Assembly: GCA_027596195.1 (NCBI GenBank)
Contig: JADGJG010000485.1
Span: 1-18,534 of the forward strand
DNA: 18,534 nt
Origin: Podochytrium sp. JEL0797
Taxonomy: Eukaryota; Chytridiomycota; Chytridiomycetes; Chytridiales; Chytriomycetaceae
Direction of reading: 5' to 3'
Of this stretch, positions 8,114 to 15,646 are shown in pieces. Numbering within the stretch: the first letter of the stretch is position 1; each line of letters begins with the position of its first letter. A program made the position numbers and the translations under genes. Below the pieces are notes generated by a model. It worked only from the letters and a program-made list of their open reading frames with translations. It was not told where the DNA came from and ran no database searches.

Positions 8114-8533
8114 ATGAGCACACTGCAACATAACGGACTGAATCGCAGACAGTACTATGACAATGGCGGATACTACTTTTCCCCATGGTGGGGCTTCGCT
8201 GGCGGGTTCCTCCTCCTGTTTCTGTTCTTCCTGATTTGCGTTTACTTCCGACGCCGCAATCTTGCGCAACGCAACCTCGTTCCAGTTCAGACGACTGTGT
8301 ATGGCATGCCTGGAGAACTGCCGCCTCCTGGATATGCGACTGTCATCGTGATGCAACCACTGTCGAATCAGCACAATCAAGCGCAATATTACGGCCAACA
8401 GCAACCTGTGCAATACGCTCAACCGATATATCCGCCTCCCCAAGGGATTCCTCAATATGGAGTCGCTCCTGGTGCAGGGTCGGGTGGCGCAGGGAAAACA
8501 ACTGGAACCGACTCGAATTATTATCGATATTAA
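8114..8533 (+). CDS. Single-TM protein with PPGY motif and Gln/Tyr/Pro-rich tail (RCR-like)
   Basis: Single exon, 139 aa. The ATG at 8114 sits in the same CCAAATGAGCAC context as the paralogue at 4970. A Tyr-rich head (RRQYYDNGGYYFSPWWGF) precedes a membrane segment of about 20 residues (AGGFLLLFLFFLICVYF), then RRR, then a tail with PPPGY (a WW-domain-binding PPxY motif), QAQYYGQQQPVQYAQPIYPPP, and an end NYYRY. This is the RCR-family layout. In yeast, Rcr1/Rcr2 use PPxY to recruit the Rsp5 ubiquitin ligase and affect chitin and plasma-membrane transporters. The equivalence here is inference. It is diverged but collinear with the 4970 gene, and has no frameshift. Confidence 0.75.
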   Translation: MSTLQHNGLNRRQYYDNGGYYFSPWWGFAGGFLLLFLFFLICVYFRRRNLAQRNLVPVQTTVYGMPGELPPPGYATVIVMQPLSNQHNQAQYYGQQQPVQYAQPIYPPPQGIPQYGVAPGAGSGGAGKTTGTDSNYYRY

Positions 8534-8859
8534 CTGTTTATGGAATATATATAATTATGTAAGATGAATTCTCATTTTCTGGGTTATGGGCTTGGTCCGA
8601 GCCACTTTGTTGGAACACGTGTCGTGGACAAGTCGCTCCCGTATCACTTTTTTTTTCTATGCTCTTCTGCTCGTCTCCTGCGTTCTCTGAAGCCCTTTGC
8701 TCTTAACACTGTGGAGTGAAGAAATACTTGGCTTCTGGTTTCGCGCACTTGCTGGGCACCGGGTGCCAATGCTTGCCCAATGGCTTACCCACAAAAAATT
8801 CCAAAAAAATTCCCTTGGCACAAAAACGCACCAAAACGTGGGCCAAAAGCACTCTGGAA
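8534..8859. other. Intergenic / upstream region of the tubby-like gene
   Basis: It holds a short palindrome GGCACCGGGTGCC near 8758-8770 and one CACGTG at 8616-8621. The coding frame of the next gene is open upstream from 8716 but has no ATG before 8860. No separate gene is supported. Confidence 0.55.
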
Positions 8860-9942
8860 ATGCACGAGCCACCACCCAGCTACGGACCCAGCGCACTTGT
8901 CCTCACGCAGTCATACTTGCACACGATGCAGTTTTCGCAGCCAGGCGTCGCCGCCGCCACTTTCACTGCGACCCTCGAGACGCCCAAGAAAAGCGCCGCA
9001 ACGCCGCCGCTCTTCCACGAAACCTCCCCGCACATTTCCGTTGTCTCTTCGCTCGACGCCAACGCCTTCCTCAACGCGCTGCGCCCTGTCAAAGCCGCCT
9101 TCGCCTCGCCTGTCCGCGCGGAGATCCGCACCAAGCGCGGTCCTTATCTCCTCGAGATGCCCGTCGGAAAGCTTCTCGTCACCACAGTATGTACCTTTGA
9201 GACAAAGGAAGGGTCGTACGCTTGGCGTCGCGTGGGCCGCATGTTTGACATTACGGCACTCTATTCCAACATGGGCAGCGACAACGAGCCTTACAAGTTT
9301 GCCCTCTTCTTCACTCCCGGCTCTTCCATACCTAGACCCATGTCTCCAGAGCTTCGTCCTCTGTCCCCGGAAATTCCAGAACTCCTTCGCCCCCCGTCTC
9401 CGGATCCGTCGACTCCAGAATCTATCTCTTTTCCCGTATCCCCCTTTCTGTCTCCAGAACCTGCACGTCCCTTTTCTCGTGACTCAAGAGCCCACTCATC
9501 TTCGTCCCTCCTTCCTCTCGGCCAAGGCCGCCCCCTCTCGCGCGATTCCCGTGCACTCTCGTCTTCCTCCTTGCTGCAACTTGGCCAGCCTTCCCTCTTC
9601 TTGTCCTCAGATTCCACAAGAAACGACTCCCCGATGTCAAACAGAACCCGCATTTCGAGCTCCTCTTCTCCATCCACGTCCTCCACCAAGTCCAAAATCA
9701 TGAGCCTCTTTGGGTGGAAGAACGGAGAATACCAAGTCGCGTCTTTTGAAACCAACATGAGCCAGAAACACCTGCATGGACACTTGAAGCCTGTTGCGAG
9801 TGACCTGAACCACTGGAACGATGACCAAGAGTTGACTCTGATTGCCATGTCGGCCCTAGCTCTGATTCACGGGCTTAAATACCGTGTACTTTGTCATCGC
9901 ATGCACGTCAAGCCATCGGATTCCGGAGGATCCAGAGCGTGA
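8860..9942 (+). CDS. Tubby C-terminal-like (LURP-one/DUF6593-type) protein with Ser-Pro-rich insertion
   Basis: Single exon, 360 aa from ATG 8860 (first ATG of the frame). Residues 4-8 are PPPSY, a PPxY WW-ligand motif. A beta-rich stretch at about 75-160 includes RTKRGPYLLEMPVGKLLV and EGSYAWRR, the Y-x-W-R signature of fungal tubby-like domains. About 125 residues follow of SP-rich low complexity (MSPELRPLSPEIPEL, SPDPSTPES, then RDSRAHSSSSLL twice). The domain then resumes with EYQVASFETNMSQKHLHGHL and closes with the hydrophobic helix DQELTLIAMSALALIHG, the typical end of the tubby-like fold. The domain thus appears split by a disordered insertion that offers many proline-directed phosphorylation sites. 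Proteins of this fold bind membranes or lipids in other organisms; the function in fungi is unknown. Poly(A) signal at 9990-9995. Confidence 0.7.
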   Translation: MHEPPPSYGPSALVLTQSYLHTMQFSQPGVAAATFTATLETPKKSAATPPLFHETSPHISVVSSLDANAFLNALRPVKAAFASPVRAEIRTKRGPYLLEMPVGKLLVTTVCTFETKEGSYAWRRVGRMFDITALYSNMGSDNEPYKFALFFTPGSSIPRPMSPELRPLSPEIPELLRPPSPDPSTPESISFPVSPFLSPEPARPFSRDSRAHSSSSLLPLGQGRPLSRDSRALSSSSLLQLGQPSLFLSSDSTRNDSPMSNRTRISSSSSPSTSSTKSKIMSLFGWKNGEYQVASFETNMSQKHLHGHLKPVASDLNHWNDDQELTLIAMSALALIHGLKYRVLCHRMHVKPSDSGGSRA

Positions 9943-9989
9943 TTAATAACTTTAAATTACATTGTGCTACCAATTCTCCTTTCCTACGC

Positions 9990-9995
9990 AATAAA
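9990..9995 (+). terminator. Poly(A) signal AATAAA of the tubby-like gene
   Basis: Exact AATAAA in CGCAATAAAAG, 47 nt after the stop at 9942. Confidence 0.55.
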
Positions 9996-10041
9996 AGAAT
10001 ACTAATACCGGGAGCTTCCCGTGTACCCCTTTCAGTCACCA

Positions 10042-10300
10042 GATGGAGAATACCAAGTCGGGTCGTTTGAAACCAAAATGAGCCAGAAACACCTTGAAGC
10101 CCATAACAAGTGACATGAACCACTGGAACGATAACCAAGAGTTGACTCTGATTGATATTTCGTCCCTAGATCTGATTCACGAGCTTAATTGCCGTGCGCT
10201 TTGTCATCCAACGGATTCCAGTGGGTCCAGAGCCTGTTAAAGCTTCAATTACATTACGTTTTTTGTTGCATGAAATAAAAGAAATAATAAAATTGCAGCT
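10042..10300 (+). pseudogene. Truncated tandem copy of the 3' end of the tubby-like gene
   Basis: Starting at GATGGAGAATACCAAG (10042) the sequence follows 9724-10015, covering the last beta strands, the C-terminal helix and the 3' UTR through its AATAAA (10274-10279). It lacks 11 nt relative to 9767-9811, which shifts the frame, and an in-frame TGA follows at once. No upstream part of the gene is present. It is a partial direct duplication about 315 bp downstream of the parent segment, non-functional, and diverged by roughly one base in six by eye. Confidence 0.85.
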
Positions 10301-10303
10301 TCA

Positions 10304-10853
10304 TGGGACAACGTTTTAAGAACCTGCGCGCCCCGTTTATACATATTTCTCTTGACCCCCTCCTCTTTCTCTTTCTCCCCAGTAAGGGCAGGCTCGCAAA
10401 ACGACAAAAAAATGGCATTTTCTGTCACCACATTTTTCCGACTGCGCCCGGCGGCATCGGCCACCAACGGGCGCACAGGCCTTTGATCGACATGCGATGA
10501 AAGGGCGTACCTATTGGTGTATGTATCTTGCAGAATCGAAAGGTTTTGAAGCGAAATATCTTGCGCAACGCCCCACAAACGGAGCACAACCGCACCTCCA
10601 TATCCATCTCCTTTAATGGTGTGACAATCCATATCAATATCAATCATGTTTGCCTTCATAATAAAATGTCAAACGCGTTCTTTGGAAGAGATTGTTGCGA
10701 CATTTCGGAAATTCACTTACTTACCATCGAAGGGCCCGCAGCTGGAGACTCTAGAACAAGCTTGAAATGTTTGGTATTGTTGGCTGCAGCTGATTTCTCA
10801 TTTCGCATCACGCTGGAAGACTTTTTCCTCTTGCCTCGATTTGACGCGTCCAT
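10304..10853 (-). CDS. Possible two-exon gene, unknown function (weak)
   Basis: On the minus strand ATG 10853 opens a 43-codon basic N-terminus (MDASNRGKRKKSSSV...) ending at ATG followed by a strong donor GTAAGTAAG (10724-10716). A usable acceptor GAAG near 10652 leads in phase into ANMIDIDMDCHTIKGDGYGG and VVLRLWGVAQD, and an open frame continues to a stop at about 10249. The first about 40 residues after the junction look protein-like. The later part (from about 10560) is less convincing and overlaps one arm of a diverged inverted repeat. I do not recognise a family with confidence. It may be a gene fragment. The stop would lie in the 3' duplicate region. Confidence 0.25.
10383..10406 (+). 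repeat. Left arm of a diverged inverted repeat
   Basis: The 24-nt core beginning TAAGGGCAGGCTCGCAAAA matches the reverse complement of 11374-11397 at 22 of 24 positions. Weaker similarity continues for some 60 nt on the minus-strand 5' side (GCCGGGCGCAGTC versus GCTGGACGACTCAG). In both arms the same frame reads SFCEP(A/P)L. Confidence 0.55.
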
Positions 10854-10899
10854 CTGCGATTTACAATTGCGCAATAAGGAAAAAAGATCTCGCAAAAAT

Positions 10900-11373
10900 C
10901 CTCCTGCCAGATTTGTATCATATTTCTATGTATCGATATCCGGAGTTGTGGAGCTTAGTCTTTAAAGTAGCTCTCAAAACGTTCGAAAATATGACCAAAA
11001 CATGGGGAAATTGGGGTTCGAAAGCGTTTTTGTCACCAAACATGTCAATGAAAGAAATACCCTCCTACCAAATTTAGCGTCGGTTCCCAGCTTTCCAAAG
11101 CTTCTTTCCGTTTTGTTCTGCGTTGTGTGGGAGCTTCCCAAAATTCGTGCTTGTGCCACCCAAAATGATCAAAAAAGGGTGACTTTGGCCATTTACAGCT
11201 CCTTGCCAACGCATCCAAACCAAAAACGGTTTACATATTCGGATGCACGATTGCGAGTTTTAGTAGAGCTGAAGGTTTGGGAGCTTAGTTGGAAAAAATG
11301 GAAGAGAAAACCTCGAAACCGTTAGGGGCTCGAACCGCTGGACGACTCAGTATATTTCTTGCGGACAAAAAAA
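10900..11373. other. Unassigned DNA between gene relics
   Basis: Mixed AT-rich sequence with small repeated words (GGAGCTTAGT at 10949 and at about 11280; GTTCGAAA at 10982 and 11017). Short open frames have no protein-like composition. It may be old repeat DNA. No RNA gene or terminal repeat was recognised. Confidence 0.45.
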
Positions 11374-11397
11374 TGTCATTTTGCGAGCCTCCCCTTA
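11374..11397 (-). repeat. Right arm of a diverged inverted repeat
   Basis: TGTCATTTTGCGAGCCTCC and the following five bases are the reverse complement of 10383-10406 with two mismatches. It lies 40 nt beyond the RPS25 poly(A) signal. Confidence 0.55.
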
Positions 11398-11436
11398 AAA
11401 TGAAAGTTGAAAGGAACAGGATACAATTCAATTGCG

Positions 11437-11442
11437 TTTATT
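11437..11442 (-). terminator. Poly(A) signal AATAAA of RPS25
   Basis: TTTATT on the plus strand reads AATAAA on the gene's strand, 24 nt past its stop codon (11467-11469). Confidence 0.7.
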
Positions 11443-11466
11443 CGGGGGGTGTTGCGTCATACGGAT

Positions 11467-12293
11467 TTACTCGTCCTCCTCAACCTCCTCCTCCTCAGCA
11501 GCCTTCTTCTTTGGCGCCTTGGCCTTCTTGGCTCCCTCAGCGGGGGCAGCCTCCTCCTCCTGGATCGCACGGGTGTAGATCAACTGCTTCTTGTGGATAG
11601 AAACGGGCTTGATGAGTCCCTTTCCAGCCAAGTCGCGGAGAGCCACACGGGCAAGGGATCCGTTGATCTTGAGACGGTCCACGAGCACGGACGGAGTGAT
11701 GAGCTTGTAGGTGGGGACTTCCTTGAAGAGCTTCTCGAACGTGATCTTGTCAAAGATGACGGCGTTGTTGGCCTTGTCCTTGGTGCGGCCCTTGGACCAC
11801 TTCTTCTTCTTGGCCTTTCCACCGGCCATCGCTTTCGCGACCTTTGAGGCTTTGTCTGCTTTAGGAGGCTGGGAAAACGAAGTGGTTAGTCACGTTATCG
11901 AGGCGAGAGGGAGAGAGAGCGGGAGAGGTTGGATAGAGTGTGTGGATCCGCGCGCCCTTGCAGCGAAATGTTTCAAATTTCACGGAACCACCCCCAGCAT
12001 CACACGACTATTCGGCGTCCGCAGCTTCAAACATTCGAGTCCAGTGGGCAGGCGATGCAACTCGTTCGCGACGAACGTCGGGTCCGAGGTCGGCATCTGC
12101 GCAACCCATGTCGCCGCGAGCTCCAAAGTGCAAAACTTGGCCATCATCCATCCGATCCGCGCGCCAACGGTCTCAGTCGTCCGCATAGAATGCATATCAA
12201 TGACTGAATGTGTGTTGCTGCAATGCTGATGCTGTGGGCGGTGGTGATGGGAGGTTGGGGGCGGCTGGGGAGGCAGGCTCTGATTTTCACCAT
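11467..12293 (-). CDS. RPS25: 40S ribosomal protein S25 (eS25)
   Basis: eS25 is a small-subunit protein near the E site and the tRNA/IRES contact region. Exon 2 (11868..11467) encodes [13 protein letters not shown] followed by [57 protein letters not shown] and [18 protein letters not shown], all diagnostic. Its 5' end is a good acceptor TTTTCCCAG with a CTAAC branch-like site 15 nt upstream. Because eS25 starts MPPK, exon 1 should be just ATG. The best candidate is ATG 12293..12291 in GCAAAATG|GTGAAA, giving a 422-nt intron and a 134-aa protein. The C-terminal tail (EEEAAPAEG...[13 protein letters not shown]) is a long acidic extension, about 25 residues beyond the usual end. The identity is certain; the position of the one-codon first exon is an inference supported by the parallel RPL24 structure. 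Confidence 0.95.
11869..12290 (-). other. First intron of RPS25 (422 nt, proposed)
   Basis: Donor GTGAAA directly after the start codon, acceptor CCCAG at 11869, branch-like CTAAC about 15 nt upstream. The 11980-12200 part is GC-rich and lacks stop codons in one sense-strand frame, which is unusual for an intron. No clear C/D-box pair was found. Confidence 0.55.
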
Positions 12294-13100
12294 TTTGCTT
12301 GGGGGAGGGAGGAGGGAACGGAAGCCGCACTTTGGGATCCCTCCCCTCCCCCCTTCCCATGGGAAACATAAACGCGTCAATAATCGTCAAAGGGTGATCC
12401 TCTTGTTGCTCCATTGCGAGGGATGTGGCCGAGCCGGTCAATCCAGGGCTGCGATGCCGCAGGAAGTGAAATGGTAGCAGAGGCCACCGCAACCGAGCGA
12501 AGCAAGTATGGCCGATGCCAAATTGTCCCCCCACCCTGTCAAAAACCGCATTCTATCGGCACCATCTCCCACCTGGAAACATCCCACATGCGCCGAGCAC
12601 CAACGCTTCTTGAACCCCCTTTCTCTGAGATTTACTCATAATTTTTTGCAGGTTTCTCGGTCATAATAACACCTCACCCAACAAAAAAAAAAGTTGCTTT
12701 CTTTTCGCGCGCGAACGCGTGGGAAGATTTCTTCACAATTTGGTGAATCGCGACGTTCTTGTTAAGGATTTCTCTCACCGCTTCTGCTCATGACACGATT
12801 TTATGTTGCGATTTAGAAGTCTTGTGCAACGTCGTTGCCAGTCATTCCCAGGAAATTGGAGACAAGACTCGCGGCAATTATAAGCCGGTGCCTAGTGGCA
12901 TTCTAAACTCGTTGTCGATGAGCAAACAGCTCTGAGAAATAGTTGAAGGATGGAGGTCTGAAAAGTAGGGAGACTAGTTCCGCAAAAAAAATTAGGAGAT
13001 AAAGTGTTTTTAACGGATTTCAACAACCCTGGCGCGATGGGTCTTTGCCAGGGCGTTGGCTACGAATCCATTCCGTAGTGCCGTTGGCCGCTGCGGTTTT
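12294..13100. other. RPS25 upstream region and unassigned DNA
   Basis: The first about 350 bp hold purine/pyrimidine-rich tracts (GGGAGGGAGGAGGG, CCCTCCCCTCCCCCC) flanking the proposed RPS25 start and probably form its promoter and 5' UTR. 12650-13020 is AT-richer with no supported gene. A hairpin-forming CCCTGGC...GCCAGGG (13027-13050, loop of about 13 nt) is present but its meaning is unknown. Confidence 0.45.
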
Positions 13101-13830
13101 TTCTTTCTCGTTTACCCACCTCAAAGACAAACTAAACACCGGCAAACAAGACGACTGCGTCCGGTCGCACACTGCTCAAACCGTCGGGCAAGAATTCCGC
13201 CGCTCCAGCAACCTATTGATTCAGACTTTCCGACAAGTGACTGAAGAGGGGTGCCGTACGCGCTGACCAAGTTTCGGAATGGTTCGTGGCCGCAGCCCAA
13301 ATGAGATCCGGGATCAGGTGAATTCGGACACTTCCCATGCTCGCAGCGTCCAAGGGCACGTTGCTCGGCGAGAACCTGGTTGGAAATCAACTCAACTATC
13401 GCTTTCAAAGCGGCTGATGTGATGGATTGTGCGTTGCTTGGTGTCAACTACGTACCTGGGCTTTCCAAGCTCGACGTGCATCCCAATGCACTTGGCACAA
13501 ACGATATCCGGGAGCAGGTGAGTTTGACACTTGCTTTGGTCGCACCGGTCAAGGTCATGTTGTTTTTTGCGAACGTTTGCTGCGTGATTTGCGTACCAAG
13601 CCAAATGGATCGCACACTTGACTCTCCCAGCGACCGCGTTTGCAACGCGAGGCGTCAACGCACACGTTGGAGTCCCTTTTCACCTCCTTCAAACCCTGGA
13701 ACGCGTAAAGCCATTTCCGCACGTTTTGAGCAATGGTGTGCATGCGTGTGGTTTTGTCGAGTATCTGGACTATCGAGAGGCTCAGATTTAGTAAGCCATT
13801 ATAGTGCGCCGTCATCCGGGCCTTCGGGCA
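13101..13830 (-). pseudogene. Cys-rich repeat protein relic (unrecognised family)
   Basis: On the minus strand two segments about 200 bp apart encode related Cys-rich runs: RCDQSKCQTHLLPDIVCAKC (13480-13545 area) and RCEHGKC followed, after a 1-nt shift, by IHLIPDLIWAA (13300-13350 area). Upstream, 13620-13815 reads as another protein-like run (LLNLSLSIVQILDKTTRMH...) in a different frame. No single frame or clean splice joins them. I do not know the family; the Cys spacing C-x5-C plus C-x2-C might be metal-binding. It looks like a decaying gene made of repeats, lying between two divergent ribosomal protein genes. Confidence 0.35.
13285..13590. repeat. Diverged tandem duplication, period 200 bp
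   Basis: 13301-13380 aligns with 13501-13580 without gaps over much of its length (ATCCGGGATCAGGTGA versus ATCCGGGAGCAGGTGA; GACACTTCCCATG versus GACACTTGCTTTG; AAGGGCACGTTG versus AAGGTCATGTTG). Similarity extends leftward with a small gap. The pair underlies the repeated Cys-rich coding segments. Confidence 0.6.
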
Positions 13831-14279
13831 CGCTTCACTTTGGATTTTTAATTGCCTTAATTTTCTGTGCGCCTTTCAAAGTGCTGACGATCCACCCTTT
13901 AACCTCGGCCTTTTATACATGGCTGAAGAGGCCATGGAATGGGGCGTTTGGAACACAAAACGGGATCCGGGTGTACTGCAGCGTATCCAGTCAAATCGCC
14001 TGTAATAATCTCTCGGTCGTTGGAATAAATTGCATTAACAAGTTGTAGTTGGGAAACGAATTTGGGATTTTTCACCGAACCTTTTCTAAATACTATTTCT
14101 AGTTGTTCTTCCGCGTTCAATAGGAATGTGAGTAAGAAATATGGGAAAGGGGGAAACAAATTGGAGAGAGAATCCCAATAGAGACCTTCTTATTGCATTG
14201 TCAACTTGTTGTGAACCGGTGGGAGTGTGTGTTGGGAGGATATGGAGTTTTTGACTCCCTCTTTTGCCCAGACTCCAAA
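13831..14279. other. Upstream region of RPL24
   Basis: No supported gene. The last 30 bases before the start codon are pyrimidine-rich (CTCCCTCTTTTGCCC), as is common in 5' UTRs of ribosomal protein genes. Confidence 0.45.
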
Positions 14280-15467
14280 ATGAGGTGAAGTCCCGTCACC
14301 CAGCACCCACCACCAAGAACCGCCCCATCAGCCATCATCCGCACCACGAGACACCACGAATCCAATCCATGTGTCCTACTGAATACGTATCTGCCGTCGC
14401 CAGGGAGATGCTGCTGTTGGATGGAGTGGGGATGGAAGGGGAACTGGGCGAAAATTCGAGATGGCATGCCGTTGGGTCGAAGCTCGCTTTCGACCTTTTG
14501 GATCGGGCGGGCACAACGAATTGGGGGATGGTTGGAGTGTTGGAATGGATTGGATGTTGACGTGAGAGGATGGAGTCGAAAGGGACCGGATCGGGCTCGC
14601 ATCAACTCCTCTGACAACCCTCACACCTCCCATACGCACTCAATCACTCTTCCTCGAGATCGAAATCCCAATCTGCGTAACATGCATTAACGTGGTATTT
14701 CCCTTGTGTATTTTAGAACCGAAATCTGCAACTTCTCCGGATTCAAGATCTACCCCGGTCACGGAAAGACCTACATCAGAGCTGACTCCAGAGTGCGTTT
14801 CTCCCTATCCATCTTGCCTCCTAATTGGACCGAATGCGCTCGAATTTTGCGAATTCCGAAACGACGTTGTTTGTTTGCTTGGTCATGGAAACGAGGAGAT
14901 TGGATTCGAACACTGGGTACCATCAATTTGTAGAATGCTGGGGGGGCTCGGCTGCTCAATTCTGGAATTACGCAGAACCAAATTTGACTTCTCCCACTCA
15001 CTCAATCACTCTCCATGTTTACCTTGTAAACTTGAGTTGTTTGTCATTAACCAATTTCACCCTCCCCTCCAATTTTGCAGTCTTACCGTTTGATCAACGG
15101 AAAATGCGAGTCCCTCTTCCTCCAGAGAATCAAGCCATCCAAGCTTGACTGGACGATCGTGTTCCGTCGTCTCCACAAGAAGGGTCAGGCCGAGGAGGCT
15201 TCCAAGAAGCGTTCGCGCCGCACCGTCAAGGCGCAGCGTGCCGTTGTTGGAGCTTCTTTGGACGCCATCAAGGCCAAGAAGAACCAGAAGCCCGAGTTGA
15301 GAGCTTCGCTCCGCACCGCTGCTGCGGCCAAGAGCAAGGAGGCCAAGAAGGCTGCTTCTGACAAGAAGAAGGCTGAGATGAAGACGGTCAAGGCTGCTCA
15401 GAAGGGAAACATTTCCAAGCAGCAGGCCAAGGGAGCTGCTCCCAAGGTGCAGGCCAAGTCCCGTTAA
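14280..15467 (+). CDS. RPL24: 60S ribosomal protein L24 (eL24)
   Basis: eL24 joins the late 60S subunit and forms an intersubunit bridge. Exons: 14280-14284 (ATGAG), 14717-14792 and 15081-15467; introns of 432 and 288 nt. Product 155 aa, the normal length. Splice 1 (ATGAG|GTGAAG...TTTTAG|A) rebuilds the Arg of the expected MRTEIC start. Splice 2 (AGA|GTGCGT...TTTTGCAG|TCT) is in phase 0. The zinc-finger-like N-terminus TEICNFSGFKIYPGHGKTYIRAD keeps one Cys of the usual motif, as in other fungi. INGKCESLFLQRIKPSKLDWT and RRLHKKGQAEEASKKRSRRTVKAQRA are diagnostic. The Lys/Ala-rich tail ends SKQQAKGAAPKVQAKSR as in fungal homologues. The first exon is inferred from frame, motif and a good start context (CCAAAATGA); exons 2 and 3 are certain. 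Confidence 0.95.
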
Positions 15468-15646
15468 GAAAATTGTTTAGTTTTTTTTGAGGGATGGGAA
15501 TATCTGTGGGAGCAGTTTAATATGAACTGGGACTTCTTTTTCACGTGAAATAACACGCTCTTGTCTTCCCTTGTTGTTTTTGTCAGCGGTTTCGGTTTGG
15601 AAAAGAAAAGGGAAAGCAATTTTTTTTGATCCGGCTTCTTTCCGGG

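Noticed and set aside
7308..8121. Long minus-strand open frames opposite the zinc-finger array
   Set aside because: They mirror the 90-bp repeat on the other strand and have no family features; the plus-strand finger motifs explain the openness.
8780..9703. Second long plus-strand frame over the tubby-like gene
   Set aside because: Arg/Pro/Ser-rich shadow of the real frame, without domain features.
9291..9848. Minus-strand frame opposite the Ser-Pro region
   Set aside because: Glu/Arg/Gly-rich complement of SP codons; shadow.
11310..11345. tRNA-like GGTTCGAGCCC on the minus strand
   Set aside because: The bases on either side of the TTCGAGC loop do not pair as a T-stem, and no acceptor or anticodon arm is present.
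13024..13052. CCCTGGC...GCCAGGG hairpin as a terminator or RNA gene
   Set aside because: A single short stem in unassigned DNA, with no context or T-run to support a function.
14895..14930. GTTCGAATCC on the minus strand within the RPL24 intron, resembling a tRNA T-loop
   Set aside because: The flanking stem does not pair and no other tRNA arms can be found.
14285..15080. C/D-box snoRNA in the RPL24 introns
   Set aside because: No RTGATGA C-box with a properly placed CTGA and terminal stem was found.
4258..15547. Five CACGTG E-boxes (4258, 4793, 4937, 8616, 15542)
   Set aside because: About 4.5 are expected by chance in 18.5 kb. Only the shared E-box/CCAAT pair upstream of the duplicated genes was kept, and that match is explained by duplication.
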